DNA from: an uncultured Clostridia bacterium
GTDB lineage: Bacteria; Bacillota; Clostridia; Oscillospirales; Oscillospiraceae
Length of the DNA stretch: 8,740 nt
Assembly (NCBI GenBank): GCA_947177115.1
Contig: CAMWTG010000098.1
Span: 1-8,740, forward strand
Direction of reading: 5' to 3'
Shown: positions 1-6,206 of the stretch, one piece after another
How positions within the stretch are numbered: position 1 is the stretch's first letter
Layout of the letters: every line of letters begins with the position of its first letter
Notes under the pieces: generated by a model
What the model was told of the DNA's origin: nothing
Databases searched by the model: none
Seen by the model: only the letters and a program-made list of their open reading frames with translations
Translations under genes and position numbers: made by a program

Positions 1-1906
1 GATTGGTGATGTAGGCATACTGCCAGGGATAGGTCGAGCTGCCCAGATAGTAGCCGCTGCTGGCCTGCGGGACGAACTGCTTGCTGCTGTTCATACTGGC
101 ATAAATATTCGTGCTGTAACTCACCCTGCTTGCTTCCAGCCGGGTACCATCGAGCATGATTCCATACACATACAGAAAATTCCATTTGTAGCTGGTGGAG
201 CCTAGGTTCAGTTCTTCTGTCTTGGCGGGGATGATGCCGTTGTAGTTGAGCGTCATGCCGTAGAGGGAACTGCTGTTGGGGGTGATGGTGACGCTGTTGG
301 TGTAGCACCCGGCCCTGAGGTGTGCAGCATCGCCCAGGCTGTAAAGGTTAGAGGTTCCCGGCCTCATGTAGTAAGAGGAAGCGTTGTGGATGGTGATCCC
401 CTGGTTCGTGTCGCCCCAGCGGTTGAAGGTGATGATCGTCCCCTTGATGAGCAGCTCGGTGTACGCGCTGGTGCTGTCGTTCCCGCCAATATACATGGTG
501 GCGGTGCTGGAACAGTCGATAGCGGTTTTTGCGCCGGAACTGTCATAGATCTTGGAGACCTTTAGGCTGCCGACATCGATCCGGTCGGCGGTGATCTTCC
601 CCGTCTTGATGCAGGCCCCGTCAATGGTCGTGGTCCCGCCGGAGAGCCCCGCAAAGGTCACATACCCGGTGAATTTGATATCCCCGCTGGAGAGGGTAGC
701 CGTGCCAGCGGTCAGCTTAAAGGAACTGGAAGTCTCGCCATTGGTGACCGAGAGCCGGATGCTCTTGGCGTACTGTTCAATGGAGGAAATGTGGGTTTCA
801 GCGCCCTTCAGCCCTTCCTCGGTCTCGGTGATGCGTGTGTTGAAGCCGCCCACGGTCAGGCTCAACTGTGCCACATTCCCTTCGGCGGATTTGATACGGG
901 CATCAAAGCCCCCCACTGTCTGCTTCATTTCAGAAACAGCACCCTCCGCCGTGGAGATGCGGGTGTCGAAACCGGATGCCGTCTGGCGCAGCGAGGACAC
1001 GCTGCCCTCGGCGTTTGCGATGCGGGTATCAAACCCGGAGACTGTCTGGGTCAGGCTGGACAGGCTCCCGTCTACCTTCTTAATGGAGGATTCCAGCCGT
1101 CCATTTGCGGCCCGGAACTCCTGCTTGATGCCCTCCATCCGGTCGGCGGTTGCTGCCAGCAGATTCGGCACATAGTCCCCGACCTCCACCCGGACGGTGT
1201 ATCGGTAGAAGGGGTTATAGGTGATGGCTATGATCCGGGTGTCCACCGCCACGCCCATGGGACGGTAGGTGATGTTCACTTCGTCCCCGGCTTCCAGGTC
1301 AGCCATTTTGAACAGTGAAATTTCGTAGGACTGCGTATTCTCCCGGCTGTCCAATGTCACGGAGAGATTCGTTACATTCTTGCCGTCCATGAGGACTTTG
1401 CGGGCAGTGCTGCCCCGGTGCTTCCGCAGGTTGATCTTGTAGCCGTCATACTCCACTTCGCAGCCACAGGCGTTGATGAAGCGCATAAGGGCATTTCGGC
1501 GGTTCAGCGTCCCCTCGGTAAAAGCTACCTCCACATTGGTGGCAGCCGCGCACACACCAGCGGAAAACGGCGTACCGGAGAGCAGCCTGTTCAAGCCGCC
1601 CAGGGGCGTTCCCTCATAGATGAAGGTGACCAGATTGTATTGCTCGTCATTGAGCAGATAGGAGATGTGTTCGCACTGGGCAGTAGTGACCGGTAGGCCG
1701 TTGGAGAGCTGCCGCGCCACCCGGACGATGCTGTATACCTGACCATCTAACTGCGCCGTCATGCCAGGGAGCAGCTTCTGGGAACGGGATGCCAGAACGG
1801 AAAAATCCAGCGTCCTCTCCCCGGAGAGCCGGTCGGTCAGGGATGCGGAGAGAACGCTGGGAAAAACATACAGCTTGGATGTACCCTGATAGATTTCGAT
1901 TTGCAT
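1..1906 (-). CDS. Tail hub / minor structural protein (prophage tail endopeptidase-like), 3' end beyond window
   Basis: Open frame of 635 codons running off the left edge. The ATG at 1906 follows AGGAGG at 1912-1917 and lies 14 nt after the tape measure stop. Residues 1 to about 280 resemble the N-terminal hub region of Firmicute phage minor structural proteins (Tal / gp27-like): SGERTLDFSVLASRSQKLLPG, a VTTAQCEHISYLLNDE segment, and RHGSTARKV-like residues with LDSRENTQSYEISLF. Residues 281-364 are four 21-residue coiled-coil repeats. A beta-rich tip region follows: SSFKLTAGTATLSSG, then IDGACIKTGKITADRID (about 428-444), a phrase common where phage tip proteins change from hub to fibre. The last third (about 450-635) is Ser/Thr/Tyr/Gly-rich with LGS-Y-W motifs at 568 and 621, as in receptor-binding fibres. 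It probably closes the tail tube and carries host recognition. A C-terminal chaperone or lectin domain could follow outside the window. Confidence 0.87.
   Translation of the reverse strand, partial: MQIEIYQGTSKLYVFPSVLSASLTDRLSGERTLDFSVLASRSQKLLPGMTAQLDGQVYSIVRVARQLSNGLPVTTAQCEHISYLLNDEQYNLVTFIYEGTPLGGLNRLLSGTPFSAGVCAAATNVEVAFTEGTLNRRNALMRFINACGCEVEYDGYKINLRKHRGSTARKVLMDGKNVTNLSVTLDSRENTQSYEISLFKMADLEAGDEVNITYRPMGVAVDTRIIAITYNPFYRYTVRVEVGDYVPNLLAATADRMEGIKQEFRAANGRLESSIKKVDGSLSSLTQTVSGFDTRIANAEGSVSSLRQTASGFDTRISTAEGAVSEMKQTVGGFDARIKSAEGNVAQLSLTVGGFNTRITETEEGLKGAETHISSIEQYAKSIRLSVTNGETSSSFKLTAGTATLSSGDIKFTGYVTFAGLSGGTTTIDGACIKTGKITADRIDVGSLKVSKIYDSSGAKTAIDCSSTATMYIGGNDSTSAYTELLIKGTIITFNRWGDTNQGITIHNASSYYMRPGTSNLYSLGDAAHLRAGCYTNSVTITPNSSSLYGMTLNYNGIIPAKTEELNLGSTSYKWNFLYVYGIMLDGTRLEASRVSYSTNIYASMNSSKQFVPQASSGYYLGSSTYPWQYAYITN
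815..1066 (-). repeat. Four 21-residue (63-bp) tandem coiled-coil repeats in the tail hub protein
   Basis: Residues 281-364 are four exact-length units: SLSSLTQTVSGFDTRIANAEG, then units starting SVSSLRQTASGF, AVSEMKQTVGGF and NVAQLSLTVGGF. The consensus is xVSxLxQTVxGFDTRIxxAEG, three heptads per unit. This is a rod-like trimeric coiled coil connecting the hub to the distal tip. DNA identity is still visible among copies (for example the GGxTTxGAxxCCCGxATC core), so unequal crossing-over could change rod length. Confidence 0.88.
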
Positions 1907-1920
1907 GGGGACCTCCTTCC

Positions 1921-4251
1921 TTATCCCACGCCGAGGTTCCGCACATAGACCTGGTTCTGGGACCACTGTATCTCCGCCAGGATACGGGAGAGCGTTGCGC
2001 CATTGATTGTCAGCGGGATGGTCACATTGAACGCATGGCTACCGACAGCGGCGGAGGGAACATCGCCGATATTGGTGTCAATGTCGAAGTCAGTAGGGAT
2101 AGCGTTTCTCATGTCCTTCTCAACATCCTTCATAGCATCCAGGAAGCCAACGCCCATGCCCGCGCCCATGTTCTCGCCGATGCCAGCGAATACCGTGGAC
2201 GGGGAGTGGATGCCCAGGAACCCTTTCACGCCATCCACCAGACCACCCACCCAGTTGTTCACCTTATCCGACAGCCAGGAGATCATGGAGGAAATGCCGT
2301 CCCACAGCCCTTTCACCAGATTGGCACCCACATCTACGATGTCGGGAATGGAGCCGGTGAAGGCATCCACGATACTGGCAATGATCTGCGGCACGGCCTT
2401 GACGATCTCCACGATGATGGTGGGCAGGTTCTCGATGAGCGCCACCAGCAATTCAACACCGGCATCTATCAACTGCGGGATGCTCTCTACGATGGCTGTA
2501 AGGATGCCCTCGATGATTTGGGGGATAGCTGCCACGATTGCTTCGATGATCTCCGGCAGGGCTTCCACCAGGGAGGTCAAAAGCTGTATCCCTGCCTCAA
2601 TGATTTGTGGGATGGCTCCGATGATAAATTCGACAATCGCCGTGATGATCTCCGGGAGAGTCTCCATCAGAACGGGGATAGCTTCCAGCAGTCCCGCCGC
2701 CAGCCCGGTAATGAGCTGGAGCGCGGCATCCAACAGCAGTGGCAGATTCTCAATGAGGGTCTGCACGATTTGGGTGACGATCTCCACCACCTGGGGGACC
2801 AGTTCCGGGACAGCTTCGGCGATGCCCTGCGCCAGAGACACGATGATCTGCATCCCGGCTTCAATGAGCATGGGGAGCAATTCCACCAGGGCGGCGATAA
2901 GCTGGGTGATGACCTCCGTGATGGTGGGCATCAGCTCCGGCACGGCTTCCAGGATACCTTGCGCCAGAGCTTGGATGATGGCGGGCGCACCGGCCAGCAC
3001 CGCCTCGGCGATGGTGCTGACGAGCGTGACCACCTGGGGGATCATGGCGCTGATGCCCTCGATCATGGATGTGACGCCGCTCTCGATCTCTTCCGCCGCA
3101 TTGTCGTTCCCGGCAATCAGGTCAGAGAAACCGTCCATGAGACTGATAAGGCCGGGGAGCATATCGGAGGTGATCCGGTTTTTCAGACCGCCGAAGGTAT
3201 TGTTCAAGCGGCTGAGACTGTCCTCAAAAGCGGCGCTGGCGGCGACAGCCTCATTGCTCATAACCATACCGTAGTCTTGGGCTTCCTTTTTGAGCGCGGC
3301 GGTATCCTCGGCAGTCATGTTGAGAACTGCTGCCATGTCAACGGCAGATTTGCCCAGGAGATCGGTGGCAGCAGAGGTGCGCTCCGCACCGGAACCCATC
3401 TCCTGCAAGGCGGCGATGACCACATCAAGCTGCTGCTCCTGGGAGAGACCGTTCAAGTCCTCAATGGACAGCCCAACGGCGTTCAGCTTCTCAGCGGCGG
3501 AGGACGAGCCAGCGGCAGCATCCGAGATCACCCCGGAGAGGGTCTTCATCCCGGCCTGGAGGTTATCCACGTTAGCTCCGCTGCGCTCAAATACATAGGC
3601 CAATTCCTGATACGCCTCCGCGCTGATACCAATTTTCTGGGAGGTCTTGTCGATCTTATCCCCGGCAGTAGCAGTCTCATTCGCCATATCCCAGATGGCC
3701 TTGCCAGCGGCGACAGCAGCCGTGCCAATGGCGGTGACAGCGGCAGCGGTGGCCTTTGCAACGGTTCCGAGGACGCTCTTGAACTTCTCAAACTTGCCCC
3801 CGGCGTCCTCCGCCGCATCGCCGCTGTCCTCAAGGGCATCTGCGAAGTCCCCAGTGCTGTCCCCGGCGGCATCCATCTCATCCGTCATGCCCCGGATGGC
3901 CTGCTCGTTGCCGGACAGCTCACGCTCCATGCTATTGAGGGAGGCTTCGGCGTTGTTGAGCTGTATCTGCCAGTTCTGGGTGCGGCGGTCGTTTTCGCCG
4001 AAGGACTCGGCGGCGTTGTCCAGAGCGGAGCGCAATGTCTCGATCTTCTGCTTCTGCGCCTCGATCTCCTTGTTCAGCACCTGGTTCCGGGCGGTGAGGG
4101 CTTCCACAGAATTGTCATTCTTATCGAACTGGGACTGCACCAGCTTCATCTCGGAGCCGAGGACTTTGAAGGACTGGTTGATCTCCACCAATGCGGATTT
4201 GAATTCTTTTTCGCCCTCCAGACCGATTTTCAGTCCGAAATTGTCAGCCAA
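1921..4251 (-). CDS. Tail tape measure protein, TP901-1 type
   Basis: 776-residue tape measure protein, which sets tail length, fills the tube before infection and leaves with the DNA. Layout: residues 1-120 are a charged coiled coil (MADNFGLKIGLEGEKEF, then a KEIEAQKQKIETLRSALDNA segment). A Gly/Asp/Glu-rich linker (about 128-152) and an Ala-rich hydrophobic helix (about 160-187) follow. The TP901-type core spans about 190-380 (TSQKIGISAEAYQELAYVF; FGGLKNRITSDMLPGL). Hydrophobic 44-residue repeats occupy about 404-650, and the conserved closing motif GFLGIHSPSTVFAGIGENMG is at about 677-696. Lambda-like scaling of about 1.5 angstrom per residue would give a tail near 115 nm (inference). The start is TTG at 4251, supported by GGGGAGGG at 4260-4267, 8 nt upstream and just after the T-domain stop. 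No lysozyme or peptidase domain is evident. Confidence 0.95.
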   Translation of the reverse strand: MADNFGLKIGLEGEKEFKSALVEINQSFKVLGSEMKLVQSQFDKNDNSVEALTARNQVLNKEIEAQKQKIETLRSALDNAAESFGENDRRTQNWQIQLNNAEASLNSMERELSGNEQAIRGMTDEMDAAGDSTGDFADALEDSGDAAEDAGGKFEKFKSVLGTVAKATAAAVTAIGTAAVAAGKAIWDMANETATAGDKIDKTSQKIGISAEAYQELAYVFERSGANVDNLQAGMKTLSGVISDAAAGSSSAAEKLNAVGLSIEDLNGLSQEQQLDVVIAALQEMGSGAERTSAATDLLGKSAVDMAAVLNMTAEDTAALKKEAQDYGMVMSNEAVAASAAFEDSLSRLNNTFGGLKNRITSDMLPGLISLMDGFSDLIAGNDNAAEEIESGVTSMIEGISAMIPQVVTLVSTIAEAVLAGAPAIIQALAQGILEAVPELMPTITEVITQLIAALVELLPMLIEAGMQIIVSLAQGIAEAVPELVPQVVEIVTQIVQTLIENLPLLLDAALQLITGLAAGLLEAIPVLMETLPEIITAIVEFIIGAIPQIIEAGIQLLTSLVEALPEIIEAIVAAIPQIIEGILTAIVESIPQLIDAGVELLVALIENLPTIIVEIVKAVPQIIASIVDAFTGSIPDIVDVGANLVKGLWDGISSMISWLSDKVNNWVGGLVDGVKGFLGIHSPSTVFAGIGENMGAGMGVGFLDAMKDVEKDMRNAIPTDFDIDTNIGDVPSAAVGSHAFNVTIPLTINGATLSRILAEIQWSQNQVYVRNLGVG
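2350..2877 (-). repeat. Four 44-residue (132-bp) tandem repeats in the tape measure protein
   Basis: Residues 459-634 divide exactly into four units of 44 residues, each opening with a Pro-containing turn: LPMLIEAGMQ (459), LPLLLDAALQ (503), IPQIIEAGIQ (547) and IPQLIDAGVE (591). A diverged preceding copy covers about 404-458 and a partial fifth starts at IPDIVDVGAN (635). Units are amphipathic helices rich in Ile/Leu/Val/Ala with Pro near their boundaries (VPE, IPQ, LPE). The units are diverged at DNA level, so this looks like old duplication kept by selection. Confidence 0.85.
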
Positions 4252-4259
4252 TTACAAAT

Positions 4260-4267
4260 CCCTCCCC
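4260..4267 (-). promoter_or_regulatory. Ribosome binding site fixing the TTG start of the tape measure gene
   Basis: GGGGAGGG on the coding strand, directly after the T-domain TGA and 8 nt (ATTTGTAA) before TTG. No ATG or GTG lies nearby in frame, and the protein's conserved N-terminus begins at this TTG, so the site decides the start. Confidence 0.8.
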
Positions 4268-4471
4268 TCAGAAGCCAGCCGGGATGATGTCATCAATGGA
4301 AAGTTCCCGCCTAGGCTTGGCCCAGCCCATAAACTGGCGGTGGCACTCCCAAAGGTCCAGAAGCTGGCCGAACGGCATCCGCCACACCTCGTCCTGGGAG
4401 AGATGGAGGTGGGCGGTGCCGTAATAGAGCAGCCGGGTAAACAGCTCTTCGTTGCTTACCCGGCCTGTGTG
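4268..4471 (-). CDS. T domain of tail assembly chaperone gpGT (made by -1 frameshift)
   Basis: Downstream half of the gpGT fusion, read in the -1 frame after slippage at 4471-4477. It adds 67 residues to gpG, from HTGRVSNEELFTRLLYYG through LSQDEVWRMPFGQLLDLWECHRQ to IDDIIPAGF. The DEVW and LLDLWECH elements are typical of the T domain in Firmicute siphophages. In the lambda system the T part binds tail tube subunits and recruits them to the gpG-coated tape measure protein; I infer the same here. The open frame extends upstream to an ATG at 4546, but residues before the slip site are an off-frame reading of gpG and have no ribosome site, so independent initiation is unlikely. The full fusion would be about 190 aa counted from 4839. 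It stops with TGA at 4268, just before the tape measure ribosome site. Confidence 0.88.
   Translation of the reverse strand, partial: HTGRVSNEELFTRLLYYGTAHLHLSQDEVWRMPFGQLLDLWECHRQFMGWAKPRRELSIDDIIPAGF
4432..4464 (-). promoter_or_regulatory. Frameshift-stimulating stem-loop downstream of the slippery site
   Basis: GCCGGGTAA (coding strand, 4464-4456) pairs perfectly with TTACCCGGC (4440-4432), a 9-bp GC-rich stem with a 15-nt loop, separated from the slippery heptamer by the 6-nt spacer ACACAG. This geometry is the usual one for a -1 stimulatory hairpin. The gpG stop codon TAA is the last part of the 5' arm. No U-tract follows, so it is not a terminator. Confidence 0.82.
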
Positions 4472-4839
4472 TTTTTTGAATCGCTCTCGCTGACAACATT
4501 CCGCTTGGTGCCACGGTACATGGCCTGCATGATGGCGTTTTTGCACCCGGCGAGGTCATAGGGGGAAGTGAGCAGCTCCACCGCTTCAGCGGTCAGCTCC
4601 GGCCTCCGGTCCTCCGGATGCTTCAAATTGTGGATGAGGATGCTCTGGTTCGCCAGCAGGGTGATGAGCCAGACGATCTCGTCCAGAGCCATCTCGAAGT
4701 TCTCGGACTTCATGAGCTTATCGCCCAGGTTCTCCAGCCCACCGTACCGGGCGGCGATCTCTTTGGTGGCTTTGGTAGTCAGCAGGAGCGTATACTCCTC
4801 GCCGCCAATGGTGATGTTCGCAGTGTGTTCTGTATCCGC
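4456..4839 (-). CDS. Tail assembly chaperone gpG-like, start codon missing or non-canonical
   Basis: Tail assembly chaperone equivalent to lambda gpG, which coats the tape measure protein during tail building and is absent from the virion. Coding character and family resemblance begin well before the first ATG (4713): NITIGGEEYTLLLTTKATKE and ARYGGLENLGDKL precede MKSENFEMALDEIVWLITLL. Counting from 4839 the product is 127 aa; starting at 4713 it would be an atypically short 85 aa with no good ribosome site. A strong GGGGAGG (4848-4854) points exactly 8 nt ahead to codon 4839-4837, but that codon is GCG. No ATG, GTG or TTG occurs in frame between the upstream TAA and 4713; ATC (4815) and ATT (4809) are the only near-start candidates close by. 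So the start is unresolved: mutation, error, rare start or readthrough. The stop TAA is inside the 5' arm of the frameshift hairpin. Confidence 0.8.
   Translation of the reverse strand, partial: ADTEHTANITIGGEEYTLLLTTKATKEIAARYGGLENLGDKLMKSENFEMALDEIVWLITLLANQSILIHNLKHPEDRRPELTAEAVELLTSPYDLAGCKNAIMQAMYRGTKRNVVSESDSKNTQAG
4471..4477 (-). promoter_or_regulatory. -1 ribosomal frameshift slippery site A AAA AAC
   Basis: On the coding strand the gpG codons are TCA AAA AAC, giving the canonical heptamer A AAA AAC in the correct phase. Slipping back one base moves ribosomes into the frame encoding the T domain. It lies four codons before the gpG stop and 6 nt before a perfect hairpin. Confidence 0.9.
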
Positions 4840-4842
4840 GGG

Positions 4843-5433
4843 TTAAACCTCCCCTCCGTATGCAGGCTCGTATACGTCATCGTACCAGCCAGTGATGGTA
4901 GCGGCGGAAACATCCGTATCGCCCTCCGTGACCTCCGCTTTCCAGGGGTGCTTGCCGCTGGCGTCCGGTTTGTTCCGGCGCAGGACGGTCCCCTCGATAG
5001 TGGGAGTGGAGAAGGTGATGCCGTCCCCCTTGGTCGCTAGATTGGTGGCGGGGATGCCGAACTTCACCCGGTACAGCCAGAAGTAGCGGTAATTCCCGTT
5101 CGCCTTTTTCGCCCGGAAGCCGATGGCAACCGGACTGCCGCCGTCCTCGCTGGCGGAGATCACCACATGGTTGCTGTCGATGGTGGAGCCGGTGAGGACG
5201 GACGCGGCCTCCGCGCCCAGATCGTCCACGCCCAGAGTCAGCTTGCCGCTCTTGAACTCCTTGACGATCTCCGCCGCGCCGTCATCCGCATACAGCGTGG
5301 CCTCCGCCAGCTCCATGGAGAGGTCTGCGGAGATGGCCTTTGCAAGCTGGAGCGGTTTTCCGTAGGTTTCCAAGCCGTTGGCGGCTCCGGTGATGGGCGC
5401 GTAGTAGAGCCTGTCCAAGCCAATCGTAGCCAT
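4843..5433 (-). CDS. Major tail (tube) protein, phi13 type
   Basis: 196-residue major tail protein resembling the phi13-type family of Firmicute siphophages; it polymerises to form the tail tube. Typical elements in order are MATIGLDRLYYAPIT at the N-terminus, a LAEATLYADDGAAEIVKEF segment near residues 42-60, LTLGVDDLG, GFRAKKANGNYRYFWLYRVKF in the middle, and a closing ITFSTPTIEGTVLRR strand. There is no added C-terminal Ig-like domain, so this is the minimal tube form. The ATG is 3 nt after the preceding stop, with GGAGG at 5442-5446, 8 nt upstream. The gene ends GGG GAG GTT TAA. Those last codons provide the GGGGAGG ribosome site for the chaperone gene, whose reading frame is the same as this one, separated only by the TAA. 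Confidence 0.92.
   Translation of the reverse strand: MATIGLDRLYYAPITGAANGLETYGKPLQLAKAISADLSMELAEATLYADDGAAEIVKEFKSGKLTLGVDDLGAEAASVLTGSTIDSNHVVISASEDGGSPVAIGFRAKKANGNYRYFWLYRVKFGIPATNLATKGDGITFSTPTIEGTVLRRNKPDASGKHPWKAEVTEGDTDVSAATITGWYDDVYEPAYGGEV
4848..4854 (-). promoter_or_regulatory. Strong ribosome binding site facing a GCG codon
   Basis: GGGGAGG on the coding strand, overlapping the last sense codons of the major tail gene. Eight nucleotides (TTTAACCC) separate it from GCG at 4839-4837. The spacing marks that codon as the expected start of the gpG chaperone, although it is not a usable standard start. Confidence 0.7.
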
Positions 5434-5436
5434 AGG

Positions 5437-5778
5437 TCATTCCTCCATTTCATAGGATTTCGCCACGTCAATGGCGTAATGAAAATAGCCGGTATCATCC
5501 TCATGGGAGATGAACCGGCGGTCTGTGATGCCGATGTCCGCAGCCAGCAGAGCGCAGGTAATCTGATTCTTTCGCTCCGCATAACTGCTCTTGGTGTACA
5601 GGGAGATACGCGCCTCCTGGACATCGTACTGAGGGCGGTTGTCCGCATGGAGGGCAAAGGAATCCGCCAGCGGCGTGAGAACCAGATATTCATCCGGGGC
5701 TGTGCCGGTGAACACACCAGTTTCCACAGGGATGCCGATATTCTCAACCAAATCATTCAGTTCACCCAGAAGGCTCAC
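5437..5778 (-). CDS. Probable tail terminator / tail completion protein
   Basis: 113-residue protein found in this position in many Firmicute siphophages. I recognise the sequence type (TGVFTGTAPDEYLVLTPL, then HADNRPQYDVQEARISLYTK, RRFISHEDDTGYFHYAIDVAK) but not a well-characterised named family. It has mixed alpha/beta composition, no signal peptide and no membrane segment. Because it lies between the gp10-like neck gene and the major tail gene, where siphoviruses usually encode the tail terminator that caps the tube, I infer that role. It starts at GTG 5778 in a 4-nt overlap with the upstream stop; AGGAGG at 5789-5794 is 10 nt upstream. Its C-terminal codons (EMEE) contain the GGAGG site of the next gene. 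Existence is strongly supported; function is inferred mostly from position. Confidence 0.75.
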   Translation of the reverse strand: MSLLGELNDLVENIGIPVETGVFTGTAPDEYLVLTPLADSFALHADNRPQYDVQEARISLYTKSSYAERKNQITCALLAADIGITDRRFISHEDDTGYFHYAIDVAKSYEMEE

Positions 5779-6206
5779 AGCTTACCCACCTCCTCTTCAA
5801 AGGTCTGCCGCATGGCATCCGCACAGGCGGCGCGGGTCGCAGTTTTCGCTGGTTTCAGAAAAGGCTTGGGCGGCTGACCGTGCTTGCCGTACTCGATGAT
5901 GTTGGCGATCTTGGCGTTGCTCTCCCCATCTGAGCGGGGCTCTGCAAAGCCAACTTTGATATTGAGTACACCGTCCGCGTCCTGCTTGACCTCCGAAGTG
6001 CCAAGCGATTCCAGCAGTTCCCCTGTGGAGCGTGACGGCTCTTGTGTATCCCTGCCGATAACAGCACGAAGATTATCCCGGATTTTTGTCTCCACCACCT
6101 CCGCGCCAGCCTCCAGCATCTTTGTGCAGATGGCATCCGTCTGTTCCCCCAGCCGGGTCAGTTTTTTCAGAAACTCGTCCGGCAGCTTGACCGTCACTTC
6201 GGCCAC
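5775..6206 (-). CDS. HK97 gp10-family neck protein
   Basis: 143-residue protein of the HK97 gp10 family, a neck/tail-completion component acting where the finished head meets the tail. The family signature is near the C-terminus: EYGKHGQPPKPFLKPA at residues 105-120. It is preceded by an amphipathic N-terminal helix (VKLPDEFLKKLTRLGEQ) and a basic segment around KIRDNLRAVIG. The start is GTG at 6206, supported by AAAGGAGG at 6216-6223, 9 nt upstream and embedded in the adaptor gene. The N-terminal 134 nt overlap the extended adaptor frame. The TGA stop overlaps the next gene's GTG by 4 nt (GTGA), suggesting translational coupling. Length is normal for the family. Confidence 0.9.
   Translation of the reverse strand: MAEVTVKLPDEFLKKLTRLGEQTDAICTKMLEAGAEVVETKIRDNLRAVIGRDTQEPSRSTGELLESLGTSEVKQDADGVLNIKVGFAEPRSDGESNAKIANIIEYGKHGQPPKPFLKPAKTATRAACADAMRQTFEEEVGKL

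Noticed and set aside
815..1066. Regular 63-bp repeats as a possible CRISPR array
   Set aside because: Repeats are contiguous, in frame and coding for heptads; there are no unique spacers between conserved direct repeats.
552..1318. Two overlapping plus-strand open frames across the hub coiled-coil repeats
   Set aside because: Their internal repetition is the reverse complement of the 63-bp repeats in the hub gene; not independent genes.
1789..2003. Minus-strand 118-codon frame (1647-2003) crossing the tape measure end and hub start
   Set aside because: Out of frame with both real genes, Arg/Ser/Pro-rich composition typical of a shadow frame, and no ribosome site.
1789..4287. Very long plus-strand open frame (832 codons) opposite the tape measure gene
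   Set aside because: It is antisense to a well-supported gene, its product is rich in His/Asp/Gly/Gln with no recognisable domain, and it arises because the tape measure gene avoids codons whose complement is a stop. No credible ribosome site or neighbouring plus-strand gene.
4432..4464. Hairpin near the gpG stop as a transcription terminator
   Set aside because: No T-run follows the stem on the coding strand, it lies within the T-domain coding frame, and its distance from the slippery heptamer fits a frameshift signal.
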